Assembly: GCF_017741935.1 (NCBI RefSeq)
Contig: NZ_JAGHMH010000028.1
Location: forward strand, 124,001 to 188,000
Origin: Rhizobium sp. 16-449-1b
GTDB lineage: Bacteria > Pseudomonadota > Alphaproteobacteria > Rhizobiales > Rhizobiaceae
DNA length: 64,000 nucleotides
Direction of reading: 5' to 3'
Each line of letters begins with the position of its first letter. Positions within the stretch are counted from its first letter, which is position 1. The notes below the pieces were generated by a model, which was not told the DNA's origin, searched no databases, and was given only the letters and a program-made list of their open reading frames with translations. The translations under genes and the position numbers were made by a program. Shown here piece by piece: positions 37,829 to 46,884 of this stretch.

Positions 37829-38758
37829 TCAATCGTAGAGAACGGCCGAAACCTTCGGGTCGCTCAGATTGCTCTTGTCGTACCAGTAGAAACCGGTGTC
37901 GATGACCTTGTCGAGCTTCTCGCCCTTGATCGCCTTGGCGAGCGAATCCACGACGCATTCACCGATCCCGACAGGGTTCTGGGTGATCGCGCCATATTCG
38001 GAGCCGTCCGCGATCGCGGCCCTCTGCTGCTTGCCGGAGTCAAAGCCGATGGCGATGATCTTCGCCTTGCTTTCGCGCGCCGCCTGCAAGAGGCCGATCG
38101 CCGAGCCTTCGTTGGAGGCGAAGATGCCCTTGATCTCGGGGTGCGCGGCAAGCATGGCCTTGGCGCTTTCGGTCGCCACCAGCGGGTCGCCACCGTACTG
38201 GATGTCGACGATCTTGATGTCGGGATATTTGCTCTCGATCTGGTTCTTGAAGCCGTCGCGACGCTGAATGCCGGTCTGGCTGGTCTGGTCGTGGACGAGC
38301 ATGCCGATCTCGCCGGCCTTGCCGACGGCTTCCGCCATCTTGTCGGCGGCGGCGGCGGCGGCCTTCAGGTTGTCGGTCGAGCAGGTCGCGAGCGGCAGAT
38401 CGCTGTCGACGCCGGAATCGAATGCGACGATCGGGATACCGGCTTCATGCGCCTTCTTCAGGAGCGGCACTTCCGCCTGCGAGTCCAGCGCTGCGAAACC
38501 GAGGCCCTGCGGCTTCTTGGCGATCGCGGCGTTCAGCATGTCGATCTGCTTGTCGATCATGGCTTCCGTTTCCGGCGCTTCGAAGGTGATGGTGACGCCA
38601 TTCTTCTTCGCCGACTGCTCGGCGCCTGATTTCACGGCCTGCCAGAACTGGTGCTGAAATCCCTTCGAGATGATCGCGAAATAAGGTTGCTGCGCGAAGG
38701 CGGGCGCGGACAGAGCCGAAGCGAGGCCGAGTGCGGCGATTGCGGTCTTCAGTTTCAT
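37829..38758 (-). CDS. Ribose-type ABC transporter sugar-binding protein
   Basis: 309 residues from the ATG at 38758 with GGAGGAAGACATACA upstream. Signal peptide to about residue 22 (LASALSAPAFA). The mature protein is a periplasmic-binding-protein type I fold (PYFAIISKGFQHQFWQAVKSGAEQ, and IPIVAFDSGVD). This group binds ribose, inositols and related polyols; the rhizopine protein MocB is in the same group. It is the third gene of a leftward ATPase-permease-binding protein operon. Confidence 0.92.
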   Translation of the reverse strand: MKLKTAIAALGLASALSAPAFAQQPYFAIISKGFQHQFWQAVKSGAEQSAKKNGVTITFEAPETEAMIDKQIDMLNAAIAKKPQGLGFAALDSQAEVPLLKKAHEAGIPIVAFDSGVDSDLPLATCSTDNLKAAAAAADKMAEAVGKAGEIGMLVHDQTSQTGIQRRDGFKNQIESKYPDIKIVDIQYGGDPLVATESAKAMLAAHPEIKGIFASNEGSAIGLLQAARESKAKIIAIGFDSGKQQRAAIADGSEYGAITQNPVGIGECVVDSLAKAIKGEKLDKVIDTGFYWYDKSNLSDPKVSAVLYD

Positions 38759-38854
38759 TGTATGTCTTCCTCCGTTGATGGTGGCCGCCCTCCTCCGGGC
38801 GGCGAAAATGGTATCCAAACAGTCAGAAATCCCCTGTGCTGCTCCCTTCCCTGC

Positions 38855-39859
38855 TTAGTTTTTCTTGCGCAGCATCATGTCGACGAAGACGGCAACGATG
38901 ATGATGATTCCGGTGACGACGATCTGCCATTCCTGCGCCACGCCCATGATGCGCAGTCCGTTGTTCAGGACCGACATGATGAAGGCGCCGATGATGGTTC
39001 CGAGCACCGTTCCGCGACCGCCGCTGAGCGAGGTACCGCCGATGACGACAGCCGCGATGGCATCGAGCTCGTAGCCCTGGCCGAGCGCCGGCTGGGCGGA
39101 GTTGAGGCGCGAGGCGATGAGGAGGCCGGCGATGCCGCAGACGAGACCGCCGAGCGCATAGGTGACGATCTTCCAGCGGTCTACATTGACGCCCGAAAGG
39201 CGCGCCGCTTCCTCATTGCTGCCGAGCGCGAAGATGTAGCGGCCGAGCAGCGTTCGGTTGAGGATGATCGAGGCGATGATGGCGACGACAAAGAGGATCA
39301 GCACGCCGTTCGGAATTTCGAGACCCGGAACGATTTGACCCACGAAGGAGTCGATCGAGATCATCGGGAAGTTCGGCGTGTCGTTGAAGTAGATCGGCTT
39401 GACGCCCGAGATGACCAGCGACAGCCCCTTCAGGATCAGCATCATGCCGAGCGTGGCGATGAAGGGCGGGATCTTGAACTTGGCGATGACGATGCCGGAG
39501 ATGGCGCCGCAGAAAGCGCCGGTCAGCAGCGCGCCGATGATGCCGAGCGGCATCGGCAGACCGAGAAAGGTCAGAAGCACGCCGGTTATGACCGAACAGA
39601 AGGTCATCAACGTGCCGACCGAAAGATCAATGCCGCCCGAGACGATGACGAAGGTACAGGCGACGGCAAGCACGCCGTTGACGGCAGTCGCCTGCATGAT
39701 GCCGATCAGGTTGCCCTGCGTGAGAAAGTTGTTGGTGGCGATGCTGAAATAGGCGAGGAGCGCGATCAGCACGACGAAGGCGACCGCCTTCTGCAAGGCC
39801 GCGGCCGAGAAGAAGCTCGACTTGTGAGCGGCGGTGGGTTGAAAGGTTGCGTCTGTCAT
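38855..39859 (-). CDS. Ribose-type ABC transporter permease (RbsC-like)
   Basis: 334 residues with eight or more membrane segments. VSGGIDLSVG and LGSNEEAARLSGVNVDRWKI are typical RbsC-family signatures. It lies 13 bp after the ATPase gene and 96 bp before the binding-protein gene. It forms the membrane channel for the imported polyol. Confidence 0.93.
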   Translation of the reverse strand: MTDATFQPTAAHKSSFFSAAALQKAVAFVVLIALLAYFSIATNNFLTQGNLIGIMQATAVNGVLAVACTFVIVSGGIDLSVGTLMTFCSVITGVLLTFLGLPMPLGIIGALLTGAFCGAISGIVIAKFKIPPFIATLGMMLILKGLSLVISGVKPIYFNDTPNFPMISIDSFVGQIVPGLEIPNGVLILFVVAIIASIILNRTLLGRYIFALGSNEEAARLSGVNVDRWKIVTYALGGLVCGIAGLLIASRLNSAQPALGQGYELDAIAAVVIGGTSLSGGRGTVLGTIIGAFIMSVLNNGLRIMGVAQEWQIVVTGIIIIVAVFVDMMLRKKN

Positions 39860-39872
39860 GTTCGTGTTCCCT

Positions 39873-41405
39873 TTACGCGGCCGTTACCTGGCGCCGTGTC
39901 GCCAGGGTCATGATCGCTTCTTGTGTCGCGGTATTGCCATCGAGTTCGCCGGTGATCCGGCCTTCGCACATCACCACCACGCGGTGGGACAGGCGCAGGA
40001 TTTCCGGAAGTTCCGAGGAGATCACGATGATCGCCTTGCCCTGTGCCGCCAGCTTCTGGAGCAGCGCGTAGATTTCAGCCTTCGCGCCGATATCGATGCC
40101 GCGCGTCGGTTCGTCGAAGATGAGAATGTCGCAATCGCGCAGCAGCCACTTGGCTATGACCACCTTCTGCTGGTTGCCGCCCGAGAGGAGCCGGGTTTCC
40201 TGCTCCACCGAGGGGGTCTTGACCTTGAGCGTCTTGACGTATTCGGCCGAGACCTTCTCCAGCGCGCCGTCGCGCATGAAGACGCCGCCCCAGGTGAAGC
40301 GCGGCCAAGAGGCCATGGTGACGTTGTCGCGGACCGACATGCGGGTCACGATACCGAAATGCTTTCTGTCTTCGCTGAGATAGGCGATGCCGAGGCGGAC
40401 CGCGTCTTGCGGGCTGCGAATGGCAGCGCGCTTGCCGTGAACGTGGACCTCACCGGATTCCAGAGGATCGGCGCCAAAGATCGCACGTGCTACTTCGGTT
40501 CGCCCTGCCCCCATCAGACCGGCGAAGCCGAGGATTTCGCCCTTTCGGAGCGTGAAGCTCACGTCGCGGATGACGTTTCCTCGGTTGAGGCCGACGGCGC
40601 GCAGCACCTCTTCCTCACTCGAGACACCCTCTGCGCGCGTGGCGTCGGCCAGTTCGCGGCCGACCATGAGCGAGATCACCTTCGACATCGGCGTCTCCTT
40701 GGCGGGAAGCGTCTCGATGTACTGGCCGTCGCGCATGATGGTGATGCGGTCGGCGATGCGCATGACTTCGTCCATCTTGTGGGTGATGTAGACGATGCCG
40801 ACGCCCTGCGACTTCAGGTCCTCGATGATAGCGAACAGGTGATCGACCTCGGTCTCGTTCAGCGCCGAGGTCGGCTCGTCCATGATGAGCACCTTGGAAT
40901 CGTAGGACAGCGCCTTGGCGATTTCGACCAGTTGCTGGCGCGCGACGGTGAGGTCACCGACTTCGACCTGCGGATCGATATCCACCTTCATGCGCTTGAA
41001 GAGGGCCGCCGCCGCCTTGTTCATCGCCGCTTCGTCGACGAACATGCCAAGGCCAAAGCGCGGCTCACGGCCGATGAAGATGTTCTGCGCGGCGGTCAGG
41101 TGGTTCATCAGGTAGAGTTCCTGATGGATGATACTGATCCCCTTTGCCTGCGCCGATTTCGGCCCATGCAACGAGACCGGCGCGCCTTCGAGGATGATCT
41201 CGCCGGCGTCTGGCTGATAGACGCCGGTCAGAATCTTCATGAGCGTGGATTTTCCAGCGCCGTTCTCGCCCATCAGGGCATGAACTTCACCACGGGCGAG
41301 ATCGAACCGGGCACTGCGCAGGGCATGAACGCCGGGGAAGGACTTTTCTATGCCGCGCGCCGCGATAAGCATCGCGGGCGTCCTTAGTTCAGCATCTTCA
41401 CTCAT
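39873..41405 (-). CDS. Ribose-type ABC transporter double ATPase (RbsA-like)
   Basis: 510 residues with two ATPase domains. The first has a normal Walker A (GENGAGKST), while the second has the degenerate form GLMGAGRTE, as in RbsA, MglA and inositol ATPases. LSGGNQQKVVIAKWL is the second signature. First structural gene of the importer operon; a 396-bp leader with a possible small ORF and a LacI-type operator at 41802-41818 lies upstream. Confidence 0.93.
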   Translation of the reverse strand: MSEDAELRTPAMLIAARGIEKSFPGVHALRSARFDLARGEVHALMGENGAGKSTLMKILTGVYQPDAGEIILEGAPVSLHGPKSAQAKGISIIHQELYLMNHLTAAQNIFIGREPRFGLGMFVDEAAMNKAAAALFKRMKVDIDPQVEVGDLTVARQQLVEIAKALSYDSKVLIMDEPTSALNETEVDHLFAIIEDLKSQGVGIVYITHKMDEVMRIADRITIMRDGQYIETLPAKETPMSKVISLMVGRELADATRAEGVSSEEEVLRAVGLNRGNVIRDVSFTLRKGEILGFAGLMGAGRTEVARAIFGADPLESGEVHVHGKRAAIRSPQDAVRLGIAYLSEDRKHFGIVTRMSVRDNVTMASWPRFTWGGVFMRDGALEKVSAEYVKTLKVKTPSVEQETRLLSGGNQQKVVIAKWLLRDCDILIFDEPTRGIDIGAKAEIYALLQKLAAQGKAIIVISSELPEILRLSHRVVVMCEGRITGELDGNTATQEAIMTLATRRQVTAA

Positions 41406-41508
41406 AAGCTTCTCCTCTGCCGACCGGGCACGGAACCGCGATCTCCGGTGTGAGCGGAGTGGCCGACGGTCTTAGAAAAAAGGGGTTCAGTCGTCGTTCG
41501 GCGGCGGG

Positions 41509-41664
41509 CTAGCGATGCCATCGCGAAGCGAGCGGGCAGCATTGCCGCATGGCCGAACTCTTGGGAGCAACCGCGTCGCGGTTATGAAATTGCGTGAAGA
41601 TGCTGGGACAGCCAGCGGCGGGACAGTCTTGCCGCCTTGCGTTCTTGTCGATGCCGAACATCAT
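41509..41664 (-). CDS. Possible small protein in the importer leader
   Basis: 51 codons from the ATG at 41664, preceded by a very strong ribosome site (GGAGGGAGGAC). The sequence MMFGIDKNARRQDCPAAGCP resembles no family I know and has four Cys. It lies between the operator (41802-41818) and the ATPase start (41405), so it could be a leader peptide or a small expressed protein. Apart from the ribosome site there is no evidence of coding, so confidence is low. Confidence 0.35.
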   Translation of the reverse strand: MMFGIDKNARRQDCPAAGCPSIFTQFHNRDAVAPKSSAMRQCCPLASRWHR

Positions 41665-41801
41665 GTCCTCCCTCCAAATCGTGAAGCGGGGCACTGGAGC
41701 ACGCCCGCCGCGTGAAACAGCGGTGCGACCTCCTTCGCTTCCGTGTTCACTTTTCTGGCTGGTAAGGGTGATGCGAGGGGCCGCGCCTGACAATGAGAGA
41801 A

Positions 41802-41818
41802 ATGATACTTTTGCATCA
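41802..41818. promoter_or_regulatory. LacI-type operator (importer copy)
   Basis: Reads TGATGCAAAAGTATCAT on the minus strand, an imperfect palindrome. The same 17 bases occur at 46732-46748 on the plus strand, and a related site is at 42905-42920. It lies 397 bp before the ATPase gene and 27 bp past the end of the regulator gene. Confidence 0.75.
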
Positions 41819-41844
41819 AATTGGGATGCACCGGCGGTTGCAAA

Positions 41845-42864
41845 TCACTCGAGCCGGACGTTCTCGCGAATGAAAATCTGCGGCCGTTGAGGCGGCGTGA
41901 TATCCTCCTCGGCGAAGCGGCCGGCATGGTGGAGCTGGATCTCGATCGCCCGCCGGGCGTCCATGAAGGGTTCGCGATCGATGATCGCATCGACGACGCC
42001 ATCGTCCATCAGCGCCACCCGCTCCGGGGTTACCGTGTGGGTGATGACACAGACGGACTGGTCCTTTCCGATCGCCTTCAACTCTTCGGCCAGAACCGGA
42101 TTGCCCACCGACATGTTGTAGACGCCGCGCAGGCCCGGATGCCGGCGCAGCAGAGCGCGAAAATCCTTGCGGATGTTTTCCTGCTCATAGCTCTGGAACG
42201 TCTCGACCACCCGACAGCTCGGATAATTCTGACCCACGATATCGCGGAAGCCGACCGCGCGCTGGTCGTGCTCCAGAAGCTGGTGAAGGCCGACGATGAC
42301 GACCACGTCGCCACCGGCGTCACCGAGGAAACGCCCCATGAGCGCCCCCGCCGTGCGCCCCTCCTGGATGGCATTCGATCCGACATAATCGATGCGGCCG
42401 GTGCCCGGCAGGTCGGACGCGACCGTGACGACGGGAAGCTTGCGCGACAGTTCCGCCACCTTGGTCGTCACCTGCGGGTCGTCGAAGAGGATGACGACGA
42501 GGCCATCGCACTCGGCGGCGGCTCTGGCCAGCGTCTTGATCGCCGCGTCGGCCTTGATCTGCTCGAAATACCAGAAGGTGACGCGGATATTGTAGCGCTT
42601 GTATTGCTGGGCGGCGCGAACGAAGCCTTCGCGCAGCTTCACATAATACGAATTCACATTGTTCTGCAGCACCACGCCGATCCGCAAAATGCGTGTCGGG
42701 ATCATGCTGAGCGCGCGGTCGACGCCGAGCGCCTTGGCGGTTTCGATGACCAGCTGCTCGGTCTTCGGCTTCACGCCGCCACGACCGTTCAGTACCCTAT
42801 CGACAGTGATCCGGCTAACGCCGGCCGCCGCCGCGACGTCCTCCATGCTCGGCTTTCTCGCCAC
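41845..42864 (-). CDS. LacI family regulator of the Moc-type regulon
   Basis: 339 residues from the GTG at 42864, with GGGAGGATGTTCC upstream; an upstream ATG at 42987 would add non-conserved residues and cross the operator. The helix-turn-helix is SMEDVAAAAGVSRITVDRVLNGRGGV. The sensor domain resembles ribose/inositol-type binding proteins. It is next to the importer (same strand) and divergent from the MocA-like gene, with operators on both sides, so it probably represses both in the absence of substrate. Confidence 0.9.
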   Translation of the reverse strand: MARKPSMEDVAAAAGVSRITVDRVLNGRGGVKPKTEQLVIETAKALGVDRALSMIPTRILRIGVVLQNNVNSYYVKLREGFVRAAQQYKRYNIRVTFWYFEQIKADAAIKTLARAAAECDGLVVILFDDPQVTTKVAELSRKLPVVTVASDLPGTGRIDYVGSNAIQEGRTAGALMGRFLGDAGGDVVVIVGLHQLLEHDQRAVGFRDIVGQNYPSCRVVETFQSYEQENIRKDFRALLRRHPGLRGVYNMSVGNPVLAEELKAIGKDQSVCVITHTVTPERVALMDDGVVDAIIDREPFMDARRAIEIQLHHAGRFAEEDITPPQRPQIFIRENVRLE

Positions 42865-42904
42865 GGAACATCCTCCCTCGCTCCATTCCCCGGACCTTAG
42901 CGAA

Positions 42905-42920
42905 TGATGCAATTGCGTCA
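42905..42920. promoter_or_regulatory. LacI-type operator (regulator/MocA copy)
   Basis: TGATGCAATTGCGTCA, a palindrome with one mismatched pair, in the 149-bp divergent gap between the regulator and the MocA-like gene. It shares TGATGC at one end and GTCA/ATCA at the other with the sites at 41802 and 46732. Confidence 0.7.
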
Positions 42921-43013
42921 ATATCGACGTTGCGCCAAGCCGTCGGCGGACGGATATTCCTGTCATGTTCGGAGGAAGAGGCGCCATGCGCCTGAACAGG
43001 AAGCATCGAAATC

Positions 43014-44051
43014 ATGACTGATCCATCCCATCCCGCCGTGTCGTCTTCACGCACCGTTCGCGTTGCGGTTATCGGAGCCGGGCGCATCGGCGAGGTTCAC
43101 CTGTCCAACCTGACGCGCAGGGTGCGCGGCGTGGACGTGACCGGCGTATTCGACGCCGACGCCGAGCGCGCCGAGACGCTGGCAAGCCAGTATGGCGTTG
43201 CCGCGCGGCGCAGCCTGGAAGCGCTGTTTTCGGAAGGCGCGCCCGAGGCGGTGGTGATCGGTTCTCCCAGCGCGCTCCACCTGGAGCATGTGAAGCTTGC
43301 GGCGCGGGCCGGCCTGCATATCCTGTGCGAGAAGCCGCTGGCGCTCGACGAAGAAGGCATTGCCGAAGCCATTCGCGTTTGTGCCGACAAGGGTCGTCTG
43401 CTGCAGATCGGCTTCAACCGGCGCTTCGACGCCAATACCGTGGCGATGCGCGAGGCCGTTCAGTCGGGCAGCATCGGGCAGGTTCGCTCGATCCGTATCA
43501 CCTCCCGCGATCCCTGGCCGCCATCGATCGACTATGTGCGCTCGTCCGGCGGTATGATCATGGACATGACCATTCACGATTTCGACCTCGCCCGCTTTCT
43601 ATCCGGCGACGAAGTGGTCGAGGTGTCGGCATTCGGCGGCTGTGTGATCGACCCGGAGATCGGCAAGGCCGGTGATATCGATATCGCGACGATCATGCTA
43701 AAATTCCGCTCCGGAGCGATCGGCACCATCGAGAACACCCGCGCCACGCCCTATGGCTACGACCAGCGCGTCGAGGTTCTCGGATCGGACGCATCGCTGG
43801 AGAGCGAGAACATGACGCCCGCCCGGGTTATCACGCGATCGGCGCAGGGACAAACGCAGCCCAATCCGCTGCCGTTCTTCCTGCAGCGCTACGAAGGCGC
43901 GTTTTCCGGCGAGCTTCAGGCCTTCGTCGACGCGGTTCGCGAGGGACGGCCGGCTGCGGTTTCGGGCGAGGATGCGCTGTCGGCGCACCGGATCGCCCAG
44001 GCGGTGCAGCGCTCGCTTGCGACGGGCCAGCCGCAGCGGGTCGAAGCCTAG
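43014..44051 (+). CDS. Inositol 2-dehydrogenase-like (IolG/MocA) oxidoreductase
   Basis: 345 residues. Rossmann motif GAGRIG (21-26), catalytic CEKP with Lys106, and Asp183-x3-His187 (DMTIHDFD) match the Lys-Asp-His set of inositol dehydrogenases. NAD-dependent oxidation of an inositol or inosamine is the most likely reaction; MocA of rhizopine catabolism is the family namesake. First gene of the rightward arm, preceding MocE and MocF homologues. Whether the substrate is an O-methylated inositol is inference from the neighbours. Confidence 0.9.
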   Translation: MTDPSHPAVSSSRTVRVAVIGAGRIGEVHLSNLTRRVRGVDVTGVFDADAERAETLASQYGVAARRSLEALFSEGAPEAVVIGSPSALHLEHVKLAARAGLHILCEKPLALDEEGIAEAIRVCADKGRLLQIGFNRRFDANTVAMREAVQSGSIGQVRSIRITSRDPWPPSIDYVRSSGGMIMDMTIHDFDLARFLSGDEVVEVSAFGGCVIDPEIGKAGDIDIATIMLKFRSGAIGTIENTRATPYGYDQRVEVLGSDASLESENMTPARVITRSAQGQTQPNPLPFFLQRYEGAFSGELQAFVDAVREGRPAAVSGEDALSAHRIAQAVQRSLATGQPQRVEA

Positions 44052-44167
44052 ATCGAGATGACTGCGGCGGGCCTGAGGAGGATCCGCCGGTTTTAAAAAG
44101 ACAGCATCGGCTCGCCTGAGCGGGCTCAATATCTCGGCGAACGCCGGGTCTAGTGAGGAGGCACATC

Positions 44168-44482
44168 ATGAATTGGGTATCGGCCTGTCGCCTTGACGAC
44201 ATCGAGCAGGAAGGCGTCATACGCTTCGACCATGGCGGTCGCACCTATGCGGTCTACCGCTCCCCTGACGACGAGGTCTTCTGCACCGATGGCCTTTGCT
44301 CGCACGAGGCCATCCACCTCGCCGACGGCCTGGTGATGGATTACGAGATCGAATGTCCCAAGCACTCGGGCGCCTTCGACTATCGCACCGGCACGCCGCG
44401 CCGGCCGCCGGCCTGCAAGAGCCTCAACACCTACCAGGCGAAGATCGAAGCGGGCGAAGTTCTGCTCGCCATCCCCGCCTGA
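44168..44482 (+). CDS. mocE: MocE-type Rieske 2Fe-2S ferredoxin
   Basis: 104 residues from the ATG at 44168 (GAGGAGGCACATC upstream). The Rieske cluster ligands are Cys44-x-His46 (LCSHEAIHL) and Cys63-x2-His66 (CPKHSGAF). The small size without a membrane anchor indicates a soluble electron carrier. In rhizopine (methyl-inosamine) catabolism MocE is the ferredoxin passing electrons from MocF to the oxygenase MocD. The three counterparts are all in this locus. Confidence 0.9.
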   Translation: MNWVSACRLDDIEQEGVIRFDHGGRTYAVYRSPDDEVFCTDGLCSHEAIHLADGLVMDYEIECPKHSGAFDYRTGTPRRPPACKSLNTYQAKIEAGEVLLAIPA

Positions 44483-44513
44483 CAGCCAGCGAACCGGTCG
44501 TACGGAGACAGCC

Positions 44514-45740
44514 ATGTCCTCTATCGTTATCATTGGCGCCGGCGAGTGCGGCGGACGTGCCGCGCTGCAGCTGCGCGAGCGCAATTTCGACGGCACGATC
44601 ACGCTTGTGGGCGCCGAAACGCTTCACCCCTACGAGCGGCCGCCGCTGTCGAAGAACGGTATCCTCGAGGGCGCCGATCCGAAGTTCATCATGGATGGCG
44701 ACGGTTACAAGGAGCGCGGTATCGATGTGCGCCTAGGCGCCGACGCGATCGGCATCGAGCGATCGAACAAGACCGTCGAACTCTCGGATGGAACGACGCT
44801 CACCTATGACAAGCTGCTGCTTGCCACCGGCGCGCGCCCGCGTCCGCTTCCCGGTATCGCCGAACGATCCGAGCGCGTTCTGACACTTCGCACTCATGCC
44901 GATGCGCTGGCGATCAAGCGGCATCTGCACGAGGGTAGCCGGCTTGCCATTGTCGGCGGCGGCTTCATCGGCCTCGAGCTCGCGGCTATAGCGCGCGGCC
45001 TTGGCGCCACCGTCACGCTCATCGAGGGCTTGGCCCGCATCCTCTCGCGCGGCGTGCCCGAGGATATCGCGCATGCGGTCGCCTCGCGCCACAAGACGGC
45101 AGGTGTCGAGATCCTGTGCGAGAGCCGAATCGAAACCTTCGAGATCGGACCCGATGGCGTCTCGATCGGCCTGGCCGGCGGCCGGACAATCGATGCCGAC
45201 ATCGCGGTGATCGGCATTGGCTCGATCCCGAATGTCGAGCTCGCAGAAAAGGCGGGGCTGACGATCGAAAACGGCATCATGGTCGATGATCACCTCAGGA
45301 CCTCCGACCCCGACATTTTCGCCGCCGGCGACTGCTGCTCTTTCCCAATCCCGGTTTATGGCGGGCGGCGCGTCCGGCTTGAATCTTGGCGCAGCGCCCA
45401 GGAGCAGGCGATGCTCGCGGCGGCCAATCTCATGGGCGCGGACGAGCGGATCACCGCCGTGCCATGGTTCTGGTCGGATCAATACGACCTGACGCTGCAG
45501 GTGGCAGGCCTTGCCGAAGGCGCCGTCACTTCCGTTCGCCGCGATGTCGGCGAGGGTGCCTTCATCATCTTCCAGATCGGTGCCGACGGGCGGTTGCTTT
45601 CGGCGAGCGGCATCGGTCCGGGCAATGGCATTGCCCGTGACATCCGGCTGGCGGAAATGCTGATCGCGTCCGGCAAGACCGTCGATCCGGCAGCGCTCGC
45701 GCAGGCCGACATCAAGCTGAAGTCGCTGCTGGCGGCCTGA
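44514..45740 (+). CDS. mocF: MocF-type FAD-dependent ferredoxin reductase
   Basis: 408 residues. FAD motif GAGECGGRAA near the N-terminus, NAD(P)-binding GGGFIGLELA in the middle, and IFAAGDCC for FAD, as in dioxygenase-type ferredoxin reductases. It would pass electrons from NADH to the Rieske ferredoxin encoded 32 bp upstream. The C-terminal reductase domain (WFWSDQYDLTLQVAG) is intact. Confidence 0.9.
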   Translation: MSSIVIIGAGECGGRAALQLRERNFDGTITLVGAETLHPYERPPLSKNGILEGADPKFIMDGDGYKERGIDVRLGADAIGIERSNKTVELSDGTTLTYDKLLLATGARPRPLPGIAERSERVLTLRTHADALAIKRHLHEGSRLAIVGGGFIGLELAAIARGLGATVTLIEGLARILSRGVPEDIAHAVASRHKTAGVEILCESRIETFEIGPDGVSIGLAGGRTIDADIAVIGIGSIPNVELAEKAGLTIENGIMVDDHLRTSDPDIFAAGDCCSFPIPVYGGRRVRLESWRSAQEQAMLAAANLMGADERITAVPWFWSDQYDLTLQVAGLAEGAVTSVRRDVGEGAFIIFQIGADGRLLSASGIGPGNGIARDIRLAEMLIASGKTVDPAALAQADIKLKSLLAA

Positions 45741-45825
45741 CCGCGCCCCACCCTTGGGCTCGGCTTGAGCCCCGACCTTGTTTCAACCGCTGCCCTTTCG
45801 GGGTCGGCTGCAATTGGATATGCCC

Positions 45826-46710
45826 ATGAAGTCTCATGTTCTCACCGTCACCTGTCAGTCCACGCGCGGCGTCGTCGCGGCTATCGCGGGGTTCCTCGCC
45901 GACAAGGGCTGCAACATCATCGACAGCTCGCAGTTCGACGACCTCGAGACCGGCTTGTTCTTCATGCGGCTGACCTTCGCCAGCGAGGCGGGCACGCCGA
46001 TCGAGGAGATCGTCACCGGCTTCGAGCCGATCAGGAAGACCTTCGACATGAGCTGCGAGTTTCATGACAGCAGCGCCAAGATGAAGGTGCTGTTGATGGT
46101 CTCGCGCTTCGGCCATTGTCTCAACGACCTGCTCTACCGCTGGAAGATCGGCGCGTTGCCGATCGACATCGTCGGCGTCGTCTCCAACCACTTCGATTAT
46201 CAGAAGGTCGTGGTCAACCACGACATCCCCTTCCACTATGTCAACGTGACCAAGGCCAACAAGCCGCAGGCGGAGGCTCGTCTGCTCGAGGTGGTCGAGC
46301 AATCCGGCGCAGAGCTGATCGTTCTCGCCCGCTACATGCAGGTGCTCTCGGATGCCGTCTGCGAGAAGATGTCGGGACGGATCATCAACATTCATCACTC
46401 CTTCCTGCCATCGTTCAAGGGCGCCAACCCCTACAAGCAGGCCTTCGAGCGCGGCGTGAAGCTGATCGGCGCCACCGCGCATTACGTTACCGCCGATCTC
46501 GACGAAGGTCCGATCATCGAACAGGACGTCGCCCGCATCACGCATGCACAGTCGGCGCCGGACTATGTCTCGATCGGCCGCGACGTCGAGAGCCAGGTGT
46601 TGGCGCGCGCCATCCACGCCCACATCCACCACCGGGTGTTCATGAACGGCAACCGCACGATCGTCTTTCCGGCTAGCCCCGGTTCCTATGCGTCGGAACG
46701 CATGGGATAG
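45826..46710 (+). CDS. purU: Formyltetrahydrofolate deformylase
   Basis: 294 residues from the ATG at 45826 (an in-frame ATG at 45820 is equally possible). N-terminal ACT domain (1-80), then formyltransferase fold with Asn188-x-His190 (NIHHSFLPSFKGANPY) and Asp226 (LDEGPII). Hydrolyses 10-formyl-THF to formate and THF. Its place in a demethylase cluster points to disposal of one-carbon units from demethylation rather than purine supply, as in other bacterial methyl-group catabolic operons. Confidence 0.93.
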   Translation: MKSHVLTVTCQSTRGVVAAIAGFLADKGCNIIDSSQFDDLETGLFFMRLTFASEAGTPIEEIVTGFEPIRKTFDMSCEFHDSSAKMKVLLMVSRFGHCLNDLLYRWKIGALPIDIVGVVSNHFDYQKVVVNHDIPFHYVNVTKANKPQAEARLLEVVEQSGAELIVLARYMQVLSDAVCEKMSGRIINIHHSFLPSFKGANPYKQAFERGVKLIGATAHYVTADLDEGPIIEQDVARITHAQSAPDYVSIGRDVESQVLARAIHAHIHHRVFMNGNRTIVFPASPGSYASERMG

Positions 46711-46731
46711 GCGATCGCAACGCGGCTGCGA

Positions 46732-46748
46732 TGATGCAAAAGTATCAT
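46732..46748. promoter_or_regulatory. LacI-type operator (mocD copy)
   Basis: TGATGCAAAAGTATCAT, identical over 17 bases to the minus-strand reading of 41802-41818. It lies 22 bp after purU and 137 bp before the hydroxylase gene, implying a separate regulated promoter for the second half of the pathway. Confidence 0.75.
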
Positions 46749-46884
46749 CATAGGCTTTGCCTCCAGCCGATGCCGGGGGCACGATAGAGCATCAAAGGCG
46801 CGTGCGTTCGCAAGGAGGCGAAGGCACTCCCCGCCGGAGACAATCCGGCTTTACCCAATCAATGACGCATGCGGGAGGCAAGTC

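Noticed and set aside
39858..41387. Plus-strand open frame opposite the RbsA-like ATPase
   Set aside because: Shadow frame; no motif.
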